NCBI GenBank assembly: GCA_013822765.1
Contig: PNKY01000002.1
Span: 1-64,000 of the forward strand
Source of the DNA: Rhodospirillum sp.
GTDB lineage: Bacteria; Pseudomonadota; Alphaproteobacteria; Dongiales; Dongiaceae
Direction: 5' to 3'
Length of the DNA stretch: 64,000 nucleotides
In this document: positions 33,348-42,462 of the stretch, one piece after another
Numbering within the stretch: the stretch's first letter is position 1
Layout: each line of letters opens with the position of its first letter
The notes under the pieces: generated by a model
What the model was told of the DNA's origin: nothing
Databases searched by the model: none
Seen by the model: only the letters and a program-made list of their open reading frames with translations
Program-made: the position numbers and the translations under genes

Positions 33348-34117
33348 CCATTGCGGTTTTTGCCGGGCCGTCCCTCGATCGCACTGACGCTTCGGTTCCC
33401 GGGATCACCTATCTCCCGCCGGCGGCGGAGGGCGACATCTATCGCGCCGCGCGCCAGGGGCCGCGCGCGATCGGCCTGATCGACGGCTATTTCGAGGCCC
33501 AGCCCGCGGTCTGGCACAAGGAAATCCTGTGGGCGATGTCGGAAGGCATCCACGTATTCGGCGCGGCCAGCATGGGCGCGCTACGGGCGGCGGAACTGTG
33601 GTCGTTCGGCATGGTCGGAGCGGGCGTGATCTATCGCGCGTATCGGCGCGGCACGCTGATCGACGATGCCGAGGTCGCGGTGCTGCACGGGCCGCCGGAG
33701 CTGGGATACCCATCGGTCACCGAGGCGCTGGTCAATGTGCGCGCCAACCTGTCGCGCGCGGGGGCTAAGGGCGTGCTGTCGAACGACGCGCGCCGGCGCG
33801 TGCTGCAGAGCGCGATGGCGATCTACTACAAGGATCGCACGTGGGAGCGCATCCTGGCGAAGGCAATGGCCGATGGCGTGTCAACTGATGATGCAACACG
33901 GCTCAAGACTTGGCTGAAGAAGAACAGCTTTGATCTCAAGCGCCGCGATGCCGGTTCGCTGATCCGGTTGATGAAGGCGCGCGAAGCCACCTTCGATCAA
34001 CCGCTCAGCGTGTCCTACGCGTTCGAGGACACCAGCTTCTGGCAAGAGCTCATCGACCGGCATACGCCGGAGGATGACGAGGGAAGCGAGGAGCGCTCGG
34101 TAGGTTCCGGAAAATAA
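33344..34117 (+). CDS. TfuA-domain protein, probable YcaO partner
   Basis: A 257-aa TfuA-like protein. The core FGAASMGALRAAEL near residues 72-85, preceded by AIGLIDGYFEAQPAVWHKEIL and followed by GVIYRAYRRG, matches the TfuA family. TfuA was first found with trifolitoxin, and in thioamide-forming systems it works with YcaO. The C-terminal third is basic then acidic and of unknown role. It is translationally coupled to ycaO. A 105-nt gap with a separate promoter precedes gabD, so the operon probably ends here. Confidence 0.9.
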   Translation: MTIAVFAGPSLDRTDASVPGITYLPPAAEGDIYRAARQGPRAIGLIDGYFEAQPAVWHKEILWAMSEGIHVFGAASMGALRAAELWSFGMVGAGVIYRAYRRGTLIDDAEVAVLHGPPELGYPSVTEALVNVRANLSRAGAKGVLSNDARRRVLQSAMAIYYKDRTWERILAKAMADGVSTDDATRLKTWLKKNSFDLKRRDAGSLIRLMKAREATFDQPLSVSYAFEDTSFWQELIDRHTPEDDEGSEERSVGSGK

Positions 34118-34154
34118 AGCATTTTCCGCAATGCCGCAGGGCCCTTTAACAGGC

Positions 34155-34182
34155 TTTATTCCACCCTATCTCTAGCTATACT
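34155..34182 (+). promoter_or_regulatory. Candidate gabD promoter
   Basis: TATACT (34177-34182) matches the -10 consensus at five positions. TTTATT (34155-34160), 16 nt upstream, is a weak -35. The pair lies about 40 nt upstream of the gabD start codon. Confidence 0.4.
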
Positions 34183-34221
34183 GCCGGCCATCTTTCCCCG
34201 GCATTTCGAGGATCAAAAATC

Positions 34222-35703
34222 ATGTCGCAAGCCGCGCTCAAGAAGCCATCCGCTCTCTCGCTCAAGGACCCCAGCCTGTTCCGCCAGCAGTGCTACATCA
34301 ACGGCCAGTGGGCCGATGCCGACAGCGGCAAGACCATCGACGTCACCAACCCGGCGACCGGCGAAGTGCTGGGCACCATCCCCAACATGGGCACCGCCGA
34401 GACGCGCCGCGCCATCGAGGCGGCCAGCGCCGCCTGGGCCGGCTGGCGCAAGAAGACGGCGAAGGAGCGCGCCAACATCCTGCGCAAGCTTTTCAACCTG
34501 ATGATGGAGAACCAGGAGGATCTGGCGATCCTGATGACGGCCGAGCAGGGCAAGCCGATGGCGGAGTCCAAGGGCGAGATCGCCTACGCCGCCTCGTTCA
34601 TCGAGTGGTTCGCCGAAGAAGGCAAGCGCACCTATGGCGATGTGATCCCGGCCCACGCGCCGGACAAGCGCATCGTGGTGACCAAGGAGCCGGTCGGCGT
34701 GGTCGCCGCCATCACGCCGTGGAACTTCCCGGCCGCCATGATCACCCGCAAGGCCGGCCCGGCGCTGGCCGCCGGCTGCCCGATCGTGCTGAAGCCCGCG
34801 ACCCAGACGCCGTTCTCGGCCCTCGCGCTGGCCGAGCTGGCGCACCGCGCCGGCGTGCCGGCGGGCATCTTCAACGTCATCACCGGCTCCGCCACCCAGA
34901 TCGGCGGCGAGATGACCGGCAACCCGATCGTGCGCAAGCTGACCTTCACCGGCTCGACCGAGATCGGCAAGATCCTGCTTGAGCAGTGCGCCAAGACGGT
35001 AAAGAAGACCTCGATGGAGCTGGGCGGCAACGCGCCCTTCATCGTGTTCGACGACGCCGACCTCGACGCCGCCGTCGAGGGCGCAATCATGTCCAAGTAC
35101 CGCAACACCGGCCAGACCTGCGTGTGCGCCAACCGCATCCTGGTGCAGGACAGCGTCTACGACGCCTTCGCCGCCAAGCTGACCGCCGCGGTCGCCAAGC
35201 TCAAGGTCGGCGACGGCCTCAAGGGCGAGACCCAGCAGGGCCCGCTGATCGACATGAAGGCGGTCGAGAAGGTCGAGGAGCACATCGCCGACGCCGTGAA
35301 AAAGGGCGCCAAGGTGGTGGCGGGCGGCAAGCGTCACGCCCTCGGCCATAGCTTCTTCGAGCCGACCATCCTGGTGAACGTCACCACCGACATGAAGGTG
35401 ACCCGCGAGGAGACCTTCGGCCCGGTCGCCCCGCTGTTCCGCTTCAAAACTGAGGATGAGGCGGTGAAGCTGGCCAACGACACCGAGTTCGGCCTGGCGG
35501 CGTATTTCTATGCCCGCGACCTCGGCCGCGTCTGGCGGGTGGCGGAGGGGATCGAATCCGGCATCGTCGGCATCAACACCGGCATCATCTCGACCGAAGT
35601 GGCGCCGTTCGGTGGCGTCAAGGAATCCGGCATCGGCCGCGAGGGCTCGAAATACGGCATCGAGGACTACCTCGAGGTCAAATACATGTGCATGGGCGTC
35701 TAA
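34222..35703 (+). CDS. gabD: NAD(P)-dependent succinate-semialdehyde dehydrogenase
   Basis: A 493-aa aldehyde dehydrogenase that oxidises succinate semialdehyde to succinate in GABA and related catabolism. The catalytic Glu lies in MELGGNAPF near residue 270 and the nucleophilic Cys in NTGQTCVCANR near residue 304, the CVC pair typical of GabD. The conserved TPWNFPAAM and FTGSTEIGK motifs are also present. No GABA transaminase is in the window. A strong terminator follows within 25 nt. Confidence 0.9.
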   Translation: MSQAALKKPSALSLKDPSLFRQQCYINGQWADADSGKTIDVTNPATGEVLGTIPNMGTAETRRAIEAASAAWAGWRKKTAKERANILRKLFNLMMENQEDLAILMTAEQGKPMAESKGEIAYAASFIEWFAEEGKRTYGDVIPAHAPDKRIVVTKEPVGVVAAITPWNFPAAMITRKAGPALAAGCPIVLKPATQTPFSALALAELAHRAGVPAGIFNVITGSATQIGGEMTGNPIVRKLTFTGSTEIGKILLEQCAKTVKKTSMELGGNAPFIVFDDADLDAAVEGAIMSKYRNTGQTCVCANRILVQDSVYDAFAAKLTAAVAKLKVGDGLKGETQQGPLIDMKAVEKVEEHIADAVKKGAKVVAGGKRHALGHSFFEPTILVNVTTDMKVTREETFGPVAPLFRFKTEDEAVKLANDTEFGLAAYFYARDLGRVWRVAEGIESGIVGINTGIISTEVAPFGGVKESGIGREGSKYGIEDYLEVKYMCMGV

Positions 35704-35725
35704 GCCCGGCAGCATATCGCGCAAG

Positions 35726-35757
35726 AACGGGCGGGGCCTTTGGTCCCGCCCGTTTGC
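35726..35757 (+). terminator. gabD terminator
   Basis: AACGGGCGGG (35726-35735) pairs with CCCGCCCGTT (35745-35754), extended inward by a GCC/GGT tip with a TTT loop. It is followed by TTTGCTTTGTT. It also serves the converging hydrolase gene. Confidence 0.92.
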
Positions 35758-35775
35758 TTTGTTGCACTCGCGCGA

Positions 35776-36855
35776 TCAATGCGGCGCGCTGGCGGTATCT
35801 AGAAATTGCTGCACTGCCTCAAACAGGGACATCCGGTTCTTCTCAAGCAGCATCATGTGCGACCCTTCCTTGAGCTCGACAAACCTCCGGTGGGCACTGC
35901 TCGCAAGTGAATCATGGAGCGCCTTCGCCCCATCCGGCGGTGTAGAGTCATCCCACTCGGCGACCACAACCAACGTCGGCGCCGTTATCTTTCCCGGGTC
36001 GTAATAGGACTTTCCTTGGTCCCAGGACGCCTGAGAGTCCTGGTTTACGCCGGGCGGGACCCGCAGCACGGGTGGGGTCTGCGTAGCGCCGACGGGGTCG
36101 GTCGCGAGGGCGGCGGCCGACCACGCCGCGAACGACTCCAGCGGCAGCAATTCGTCGCGTCGGTCGTAGGGTACACCTGCCTGCATCCGATTGCGTGCTC
36201 CTTCCATCGACGATTCGACCACGAGGCCGAGTTCGCGCCTCGTCTCGCTTGAATCGGACCTCGCCTCCGCGAGGTGCGGATCAAATTCGCACGACCCTTG
36301 GCACCAGACCGGAGCATGGAGAACCAAGCTGCCGACCTTGTCTGTGTGGGTCGCGGCATAAGCGCCTACAACGATGGTTCCCCACGACCAGCCCAAGAGA
36401 CTGATCCTGGGCTCGCCTCGGCGCTTCAAGATGAAGCCGATGACGGCCTCGGCGTCTCTCACCTTAATGTCTGTCGAGACAATCGGCGCTTCGATGGCAT
36501 CGGATTGCAGGAGCTCAGGTGAGCGCGTCGATCCGCCATATCCGCGCGCGTCCATCAAGTAGACGTCCCACCCCCGGCTGGCGATGTAGTCCATCCACGA
36601 TAGTCCCTCGAGCTGGAGATCAAATGTCGCTTCCGAGGGCTGCGTCGCACCATGCACGTAAAGAAGCACATGCCCGGACGGTACCTGTGTCAGATCGACC
36701 GGGTGCTTGTTACGGACATAAAGCTGAACGCCCGGATCGCCTGCATCGACCATGAATTCCTCGGTCGCGAGGGCGAACGGCGGGTCCGCTGCTTCGGAGT
36801 GTCCGACCAGCGCCAGCAAGATTGCCGCCGCGATTGTGGCATGTGCGCACCGCAT
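35776..36855 (-). CDS. Secreted alpha/beta hydrolase
   Basis: About 359 aa with a cleavable Sec signal (AAAILLALVGHSEA, about residues 8-22). The fold shows the oxyanion-region strand VLLYVHGATQP, DARGYGGSTRSP, and a nucleophile elbow LGWSWGTIV near residue 170; the acid is likely VAEWDDST and the histidine EGSHMM near the end. The substrate is unknown. ATG 36855 is chosen because GGAAAGGA lies 8 nt upstream; ATG 36864 gives a longer signal. The gene has less GC at third positions than its neighbours, suggesting later acquisition. Confidence 0.78.
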   Translation of the reverse strand: MRCAHATIAAAILLALVGHSEAADPPFALATEEFMVDAGDPGVQLYVRNKHPVDLTQVPSGHVLLYVHGATQPSEATFDLQLEGLSWMDYIASRGWDVYLMDARGYGGSTRSPELLQSDAIEAPIVSTDIKVRDAEAVIGFILKRRGEPRISLLGWSWGTIVVGAYAATHTDKVGSLVLHAPVWCQGSCEFDPHLAEARSDSSETRRELGLVVESSMEGARNRMQAGVPYDRRDELLPLESFAAWSAAALATDPVGATQTPPVLRVPPGVNQDSQASWDQGKSYYDPGKITAPTLVVVAEWDDSTPPDGAKALHDSLASSAHRRFVELKEGSHMMLLEKNRMSLFEAVQQFLDTASAPH

Positions 36856-36964
36856 CGCAACCATCCTTTCCCGGCATCGGAAAAGTCGTGCTGGGATCGC
36901 GTCGCTGTCGCCAATCGTCGCGCTTTGGGTGCGGCCGGTCAAGCGATCGCGCAGGGACCCGCCT

Positions 36965-38023
36965 TCAGGTGGGACTGAGCTTTGCGGTCAGCATTTCATT
37001 GACCCGCGCGGCGCCGTCCGCGGTGTTGGACAGCACTGTCAGGATCACGCCCTCGCCGCGCCAGACTTGCGATTCCATCGAGGCTCCGGGGTCGCTGCCT
37101 TCGACCGACACGACCCAGTTGCCGCGCTCCTGCCGCAGCCAGACGCCGCGGCCGTAGTGCCAGGACGCGTCGCGCTCGGCCACCTGCACCGAGGACGCCA
37201 GGAAACGGTCCAGCCAGTCGCGCGCGAGAACGCGTCCGGCCAGCAAGGATGTCCAGAACAGGCGCATGTCCTGCACCGTGGTGAAGGCGCCGCCGTCGCC
37301 GCCGCCGATCAACGGAACGGAGTAGATATTCGTGCGCCGGTCGGACTCGTCCTCGCTGAGATAGCCAAGTGCGGTGTTATCCGGCAGGGCATCCATGGCG
37401 AAATAGCCGCTGCGCACCATGCCGCACGGGCCGAAGATGCGCTCCGCGACGACCTCGCGGAAATCCCGTCCCGTCAGCTCCTCGATCACCAGACCGAGCA
37501 GGACAAAGCCGGCATTGCAGTAGTTGAAGCCTTGTCCCGGCGGCGCCTTCATGGGCGCGTTCTCGAACAGCGGCAGGAAGTCCCGGACGGAGGCCATGCG
37601 ATAACAGGGGCGGTCGCGCCACAGCGCCCCATAGTCGGACTCCAGCTCTTCGTCGAAATAATCCGGGACGCCCGCGGTGTGGTTGAGCAGTTGCCCAACG
37701 GTGACCATCGACCCGAAGTGGAACTGCCGCGAGCGCACGCACTCGGCCAGAGTCGTATCGAGACCGATCATGCCTTCCTGGATCAGCGATCCCACTACCA
37801 TGGCGGTGAATATCTTGCAGCCCGAGGCCATCGCGAACCGCGTTTCGACCGTGTTGGGAACCCGGTGGCTGCGCTCGGCAAGGCCGAACGCCAGGTCCAG
37901 TGATGGCCAGTTTCCAAGCGGCGCAAGGGAGATCACGCCGGAGAAGCCGGTCTCTCCGACCAGGCGCGCGATGTCTTCCGCCGATATGTCCGCGATGTCG
38001 ATCATGGCGGCCGACGATATCAT
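36965..38023 (-). CDS. Beta-lactamase-family serine hydrolase
   Basis: About 352 aa. It is a penicillin-binding-like serine hydrolase with the SxxK motif as ASGCKIF (Ser nucleophile), the YxN motif as YCN in FNYCNAGFVLLG, and HTAGVPDYFDE, typical of class C beta-lactamase relatives and esterases. No signal peptide is seen, so it may be a cytosolic esterase or peptidase rather than a resistance enzyme. ATG 38023 or ATG 38005 are both possible; no strong ribosome site decides. It is divergent from the aldolase gene at 38124. Confidence 0.75.
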   Translation of the reverse strand: MISSAAMIDIADISAEDIARLVGETGFSGVISLAPLGNWPSLDLAFGLAERSHRVPNTVETRFAMASGCKIFTAMVVGSLIQEGMIGLDTTLAECVRSRQFHFGSMVTVGQLLNHTAGVPDYFDEELESDYGALWRDRPCYRMASVRDFLPLFENAPMKAPPGQGFNYCNAGFVLLGLVIEELTGRDFREVVAERIFGPCGMVRSGYFAMDALPDNTALGYLSEDESDRRTNIYSVPLIGGGDGGAFTTVQDMRLFWTSLLAGRVLARDWLDRFLASSVQVAERDASWHYGRGVWLRQERGNWVVSVEGSDPGASMESQVWRGEGVILTVLSNTADGAARVNEMLTAKLSPT

Positions 38024-38123
38024 CGGCCGTGGGTGGCGCAAGTGAAGTGCAACACAGCGCTGCTTGCCTTTGCGCGCAATCCGGACCAGAACGTCATCAT
38101 CTTGAGTCGATGAGGGGCATCGC

Positions 38124-38885
38124 ATGATCGAAGGCAATCCGCTGAAGCGCAAGTTGCGAGCGGGGCAGCCCTGCTTCGGCGCCTGGATGCTCAGCACCTC
38201 GGCCGACATGGCGGAGATCCTGGCCTATGCCGGGATGGACTTCCTGCTGCTGGATCACGAGCATGGGCAGGGTAGCATCGACGATGCCATCGGCCAGCTC
38301 CGCGCCATCAAGGGCAGCGACTGCATCGGCGTACTTCGGGTTCCGAGCAACGATCCGGTCTACATCAAGCGCGCGCTCGATGCCGGCGTCGGCGGCATCA
38401 TGGTGCCGAACGTCAACAACGCCGAGGAGGCGCGCAGAGTGGTCGACGCCTGCCGCTATGCCCCAACCGGCATACGCGGCGCCTTCGGCGGCATGCGGGC
38501 GATGCAGTACGGTTTCAATCCGGGCTATTACGAGACCAGCTTCGAGAACCTGCTGGTGGTCGCGCAGGTCGAAAGCGCGCGGGCGATCGACGCCATTCCG
38601 GAGATCGCCGCCGTCGACGGCATCGATGTCCTGTTCATCGGACCGCGCGACCTGTCGGCGACGCTGGGCAAGCTCAACCAGTTCGACGATCCGGTGGTGC
38701 GGGGACAGATCGACCGCGCGGCCCATGCCATCCTCAAGACGGGTAAGCTGCTCGGCAGCACGGCGATATCGGGAAGGATCGCAAAAGAAATGGCGGCGCG
38801 CGGCTACCGCTTCATCATTCCGGGCAGCGACGTGACCCTGCTTGGGCTCGGCGTCCGCGCTACGTTGGCGGATGCGAAGGGGTAG
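38124..38885 (+). CDS. HpcH/HpaI-family class II aldolase
   Basis: A 253-aa aldolase. The metal/pyruvate-site residues lie in LLLDHEHGQGSIDDAI near residue 40 and in VAQVESARAIDAI and GIDVLFIGPRDLSATLG further on. Related enzymes cleave 4-hydroxy-2-oxo acids to pyruvate and an aldehyde. A close paralog lies at 52797-53555 in the same window on the other strand. It is convergent with the FecR-domain gene. Confidence 0.88.
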   Translation: MIEGNPLKRKLRAGQPCFGAWMLSTSADMAEILAYAGMDFLLLDHEHGQGSIDDAIGQLRAIKGSDCIGVLRVPSNDPVYIKRALDAGVGGIMVPNVNNAEEARRVVDACRYAPTGIRGAFGGMRAMQYGFNPGYYETSFENLLVVAQVESARAIDAIPEIAAVDGIDVLFIGPRDLSATLGKLNQFDDPVVRGQIDRAAHAILKTGKLLGSTAISGRIAKEMAARGYRFIIPGSDVTLLGLGVRATLADAKG

Positions 38886-38903
38886 GGCGCGTCGAAGAGA
38901 CGG

Positions 38904-39791
38904 CTAGTCGTCGTCACCGTCTTCTCCGCCTTCACCACCTTCGCCGTCCTCGCCACCTTCACCGTCGCCGTCCTCGCCACCTTCACCATGGCCGCCCTCG
39001 CCATCTTTGCCGTCGCCGCCTTCTCCCCCTTCGCTGTCGTCACCACTGCTCGGTTCGCCGCCAGATCCGCTGCCGGCGCTTTTGCTCGGCGTGCCTCTGG
39101 CGGTGGTGTTAACGTCCTTAATGTCGCTGCGACCGCCGTTGTCATCGTCCGAACCGCCGGAGGTCGAGCCGGCCCTTGCGGCGAGGCCAAGGGCTTTGGT
39201 GGCGGCCGCTGCTCCACCTGCTGGCGTAGGGCCAAGCGCGGGTGCGTCCTCGGCGCCGGTGACGGTGGCGGTCTTGCCGGGCGTCACATCGATGCCGCCG
39301 ACGCGGTCTGTGGCCTTGACGGCAACCCTGCCTTCGTAGACCGAGACGGCCGAGCCGTTGCCGGTGGCGCTGACTTCGAATTCGGTGCCCTTGACCGTGG
39401 CCACCAGCAGCAGGGTCCGGACATTGAACCCCTGGCCGTTCTTGCGCTTCGCCGCTTTCACGCGAACCGTGCCGGTAATCAGACGGACGCTGGTGTCGGG
39501 TCCGGTCTCCTCGATCGTGACCGCGGTGCTGGGATAGAGTTCCAGGATGTCGCGACCCAGCCGCAGCACGCGCGTCTCGCCGCCCTTGGTGACGATCGCA
39601 TCCGGTGGCAGCGCGGACAACGCGGCGGGTTCGGTATCGGGATGGGTTTGAACGAGATCGGTCAGCCAGTCCCAGACATCAGCTCGGCTTCCGGCTGGGA
39701 CCGCGACAACAAAGAGGGCGGCGAGCACGCAGGCGGACAGCCTCGTCGCGACCCACAATTTCGCCTTCGCACGCTCCCGTGTGAGAAACAT
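38904..39791 (-). CDS. FecR-domain secreted protein with acidic Gly-Glu-Asp tail
   Basis: A 295-aa protein with an N-terminal signal or anchor (residues about 12-38). Residues about 60-160 form a FecR-like domain (IVTKGGETRVLRLGRDILELY, LITGTVRVKAAK, ATVKGTEFEVSA, SVYEGRVAVKA). From about residue 245 the chain is almost only Gly, Glu and Asp in an imperfect GEGGEDGD repeat, ending DGDDD. No sigma factor or TonB receptor is nearby, so this is not a classical FecR regulator; a structural or metal-binding periplasmic role is possible. A perfect palindrome lies 30 bp upstream. Confidence 0.72.
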   Translation of the reverse strand: MFLTRERAKAKLWVATRLSACVLAALFVVAVPAGSRADVWDWLTDLVQTHPDTEPAALSALPPDAIVTKGGETRVLRLGRDILELYPSTAVTIEETGPDTSVRLITGTVRVKAAKRKNGQGFNVRTLLLVATVKGTEFEVSATGNGSAVSVYEGRVAVKATDRVGGIDVTPGKTATVTGAEDAPALGPTPAGGAAAATKALGLAARAGSTSGGSDDDNGGRSDIKDVNTTARGTPSKSAGSGSGGEPSSGDDSEGGEGGDGKDGEGGHGEGGEDGDGEGGEDGEGGEGGEDGDDD

Positions 39792-39820
39792 CGCTCCGAC
39801 CCGTACTCTGGACGCCGTTA

Positions 39821-39834
39821 TGCCAAATTTGGCA
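39821..39834. promoter_or_regulatory. 14-bp perfect palindrome upstream of the FecR-domain gene
   Basis: TGCCAAATTTGGCA is a perfect palindrome 30 bp before the FecR-domain start, in the 272-bp divergent gap (39792-40063) shared with the ABC exporter operon. The rest of the gap has no gene; it is locally AT-rich up to about 39890. A likely operator. Confidence 0.5.
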
Positions 39835-40063
39835 CCCCAGACGTTAAGTGGCCCTTACTGAATCAAGGGCATTTGGCTCAGATTCTAGGGACCCGCAGGC
39901 CTGCAGGTTGGGCGGCGGGCGCGTGCTGCAACCCGCCAACCGGGGCGCGGCTCAGCACGAGCGTTCGGGACCGAAGCTAACCCTGTGACCTAGCGCATAT
40001 TTCCGGGACCGCCGCGTGGGTAAGGCTTGACCCAACCCGAGTCCTCAGGGACGAATCGCGCCC

Positions 40064-41026
40064 ATGCTGTCAGTCCGCCATCTGGTCTTCGACTATCCTG
40101 GGCAACGCGCTCTGGACGACGTGTCGTTCGACATCGAGCCGAAGAGCATCACGGCAATGGTCGGGCCCAACGGCGCCGGCAAGTCAACCCTGCTGCGCTG
40201 CTGCGCGGCGCTCGACCGGCCGTTCGCCGGCGAGGTCAAGCTGGATGGGCTGGACATCCACGACGCGCCGCGCCTGGCGCATCAGCGCATGGGGTTCCTG
40301 CCGGATTTCTACGGCCTCTATGACGAGCTGACCGTGCGGCAGTGCCTGACCTATCGCGCGGCGGCGCTCGGCGTGCCCCATGGCGACCGGGCGGCGCGCG
40401 TTCATCTGGCGGCCGAGCGCATGGAGATCCTGGACCGGCTCGGCGACAAGGCCGGCACGCTGTCGCGCGGCCTGCGCCAGCGCCTGGCGATCGCGCAGGC
40501 CATCATCCACGAGCCGGCGCTGCTGCTGCTGGACGAGCCGGCGGCCGGGCTCGATCCCGAGGCGCGCATGGGCCTGTCTGCCGTGCTGCGCGCGCTGCGC
40601 GACAAGGGCATGACCATCATCGTCTCCTCGCACATCCTGGCCGAGCTCGAGGATTACTCGACCCACATGCTGGTGATCCGCGAGGGGCGCATCCTGCATC
40701 ACCGCGCGCTCGATCCGTTGTCCAAGCAGCGCGTGCGCATCCGGGTCGAAGTGGCCGACAGCGAGCACCGGCTGGTCGAGGTGCTGAGCCACGAGGGCGG
40801 CGTCACCGAGATCACGTTGATGGGCTCGACCTGCACGTTCGAATATCCGGCGAGCGCAGTGTCGCGCCACACGCTGCTCAAGCACCTGATGGCGGCCGAG
40901 CTGCACGTCATCGAGTTCGCGATCGACGAGCAGGGCCTGCAGGAAGCCTATCTGGAGCAGGTGCGCGCGGCCGAGGCGGCGCGCGCGCTGCCCAAGATCG
41001 GGCCCAAAATTGGATTGGGGCGGTAG
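40064..41026 (+). CDS. ABC transporter ATP-binding protein (ABC-2 type)
   Basis: A 320-aa ATPase. Walker A is GPNGAGKST (about residue 34), the signature LSRGLRQRLAIAQ, Walker B LLLLDEPAAGLDP, and the H-loop VSSHILAELEDY. The C-terminal 80 residues form an extra domain, common in ABC-2 exporters. It is followed after 3 nt by its probable permease. Confidence 0.9.
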   Translation: MLSVRHLVFDYPGQRALDDVSFDIEPKSITAMVGPNGAGKSTLLRCCAALDRPFAGEVKLDGLDIHDAPRLAHQRMGFLPDFYGLYDELTVRQCLTYRAAALGVPHGDRAARVHLAAERMEILDRLGDKAGTLSRGLRQRLAIAQAIIHEPALLLLDEPAAGLDPEARMGLSAVLRALRDKGMTIIVSSHILAELEDYSTHMLVIREGRILHHRALDPLSKQRVRIRVEVADSEHRLVEVLSHEGGVTEITLMGSTCTFEYPASAVSRHTLLKHLMAAELHVIEFAIDEQGLQEAYLEQVRAAEAARALPKIGPKIGLGR

Positions 41027-41029
41027 GCC

Positions 41030-42454
41030 ATGTGGTTCAGCCCGGAATTGCAGCGCAACCTTTGGCTCCAGCTGGGGTGGGGCCGTGTGCTGGCGGCGCC
41101 GATCCTGATCGGCATCATGGTGGCGGCGCTGATTGCGTCGTGGAACCCGGCGCCCGGTTCCCTCGCCGAGTATGCGCGCTGGGGCTTCGTGCTGCTGCTG
41201 GCGCTGTGGAGCACGCGAAGGGTGGCGGATTCGCTGGCCGAAGAGGTCGGCGGCGGCACCTGGGAAGGCCAGCGCATGTCCGGCATGTCGGCCTGGTCGA
41301 TGGTGTGGGGCAAGCTGATCGGCGGCGCGTCCTTCCCGTGGTATTGCGCGCTGATCTGCCTTGGCCTGATGGTCTGGTTCACCCTGAAAGCGTCGCCTGC
41401 CGACCCGCGGATCGCGCTGGGGTATCAGGTGGCGACGCTGGTGCTGGCCGCCGTGCTGGCGCAGGCGACGGCGCTGGTGGTGGCGCTGCTGCTGTTGCGC
41501 AAGGCACAGTTCCGCCGCCGCCTGACGGTGACGATGGCGCAGATCGCCGGACTGTTGGCCTTCGCCGTCGCGGTCTATTGGGAATATTCAGCGGTGCCGT
41601 TGGCGGCGGAGATCGGCACCGTCCGCTGGTATCGGCAGGAATATCCCGCCAACCAGTTCTATCTCTGCTCGGTCGCCATCTTCACCGTCTGGGCGCTGGT
41701 GGCGGCGTGGCGGTTGATGCGGGCCGAGTTGCTCTATGTCAACCGGCCGTGGATGTGGACGCTGTTCACGCTGTTCTGCATGGGGTATGCGGCTGGCTTC
41801 GTGCCGTGGGACATCGAGCCTTTGACGTCGCGCCTTGCGAGCGCCTGCGTCGTAGGCCTGGTGCTGACCTATGCCGCGTTCTTCGCCGAGGCCAAGGATC
41901 CGGTGCGCTATCGCTGGGGCCTGGCGCGCTTCAAGGCGCTGCAATGGTGGCGCGCGCTGGAGTTCACGCCGTGGTGGCTGATCTCCTACGTGCTGGCGGC
42001 GGTCGCGGGCGTTGCCACCATCTGGTCGATTATGATCGGAGGGGAACTCGCGTGGCTGGATAGCTGGCAGGCGGCGATGCAGCGTTACGCGAGTGTGCTG
42101 ACGCTCGGCACCTTCTCGTATGTCTTCGCCGCGCTTCTGCTGTTTACGCTACGCGACACGCTGTTCCTGCTGTGGCTGAACTTCACCGGCAAGGTGCGCG
42201 GCCGCGCCGACCTGAGCGGGATAGTCATTCTGGCCATCGCCTATGGTCCGCTGCCTATGCTGCTGATAGGGGCCGGCGCAACACAGTTCCTGCCCGCCGT
42301 CTGGCCCATCATGGTGACCAACCTGATCGCGCTCGCATGGCCGGCGGCGGAGGTTCTCGTGGTGTGGTTCTTGCTGATGATGCGCTGGCGCCAGGCGACG
42401 CGGATCGAAATCTTCGCCGACGATCGCGAGGAGCCTTCGATCGGCCAGGGCTAG
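41030..42454 (+). CDS. Multi-span membrane protein, probable ABC exporter permease
   Basis: A 474-aa protein with about twelve hydrophobic helices, starting with VLAAPILIGIMVAALIA near residue 20. The domain order and the coupling to an ATPase mark it as the permease of an export system. It contains no recognisable substrate motif. The cargo is unknown. It ends 9 nt before the converging oxygenase gene. Confidence 0.75.
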   Translation: MWFSPELQRNLWLQLGWGRVLAAPILIGIMVAALIASWNPAPGSLAEYARWGFVLLLALWSTRRVADSLAEEVGGGTWEGQRMSGMSAWSMVWGKLIGGASFPWYCALICLGLMVWFTLKASPADPRIALGYQVATLVLAAVLAQATALVVALLLLRKAQFRRRLTVTMAQIAGLLAFAVAVYWEYSAVPLAAEIGTVRWYRQEYPANQFYLCSVAIFTVWALVAAWRLMRAELLYVNRPWMWTLFTLFCMGYAAGFVPWDIEPLTSRLASACVVGLVLTYAAFFAEAKDPVRYRWGLARFKALQWWRALEFTPWWLISYVLAAVAGVATIWSIMIGGELAWLDSWQAAMQRYASVLTLGTFSYVFAALLLFTLRDTLFLLWLNFTGKVRGRADLSGIVILAIAYGPLPMLLIGAGATQFLPAVWPIMVTNLIALAWPAAEVLVVWFLLMMRWRQATRIEIFADDREEPSIGQG

Positions 42455-42462
42455 GCTGCCCA

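Noticed and set aside
36965..38023. Beta-lactamase-like protein as an antibiotic-resistance gene
   Set aside because: No signal peptide and only the general serine-hydrolase motifs; an esterase or peptidase role is more likely.
39830..39845. TGGCAC after the palindrome considered as a sigma-54 -24 element
   Set aside because: The expected TTGC-type -12 element is not at the required distance.
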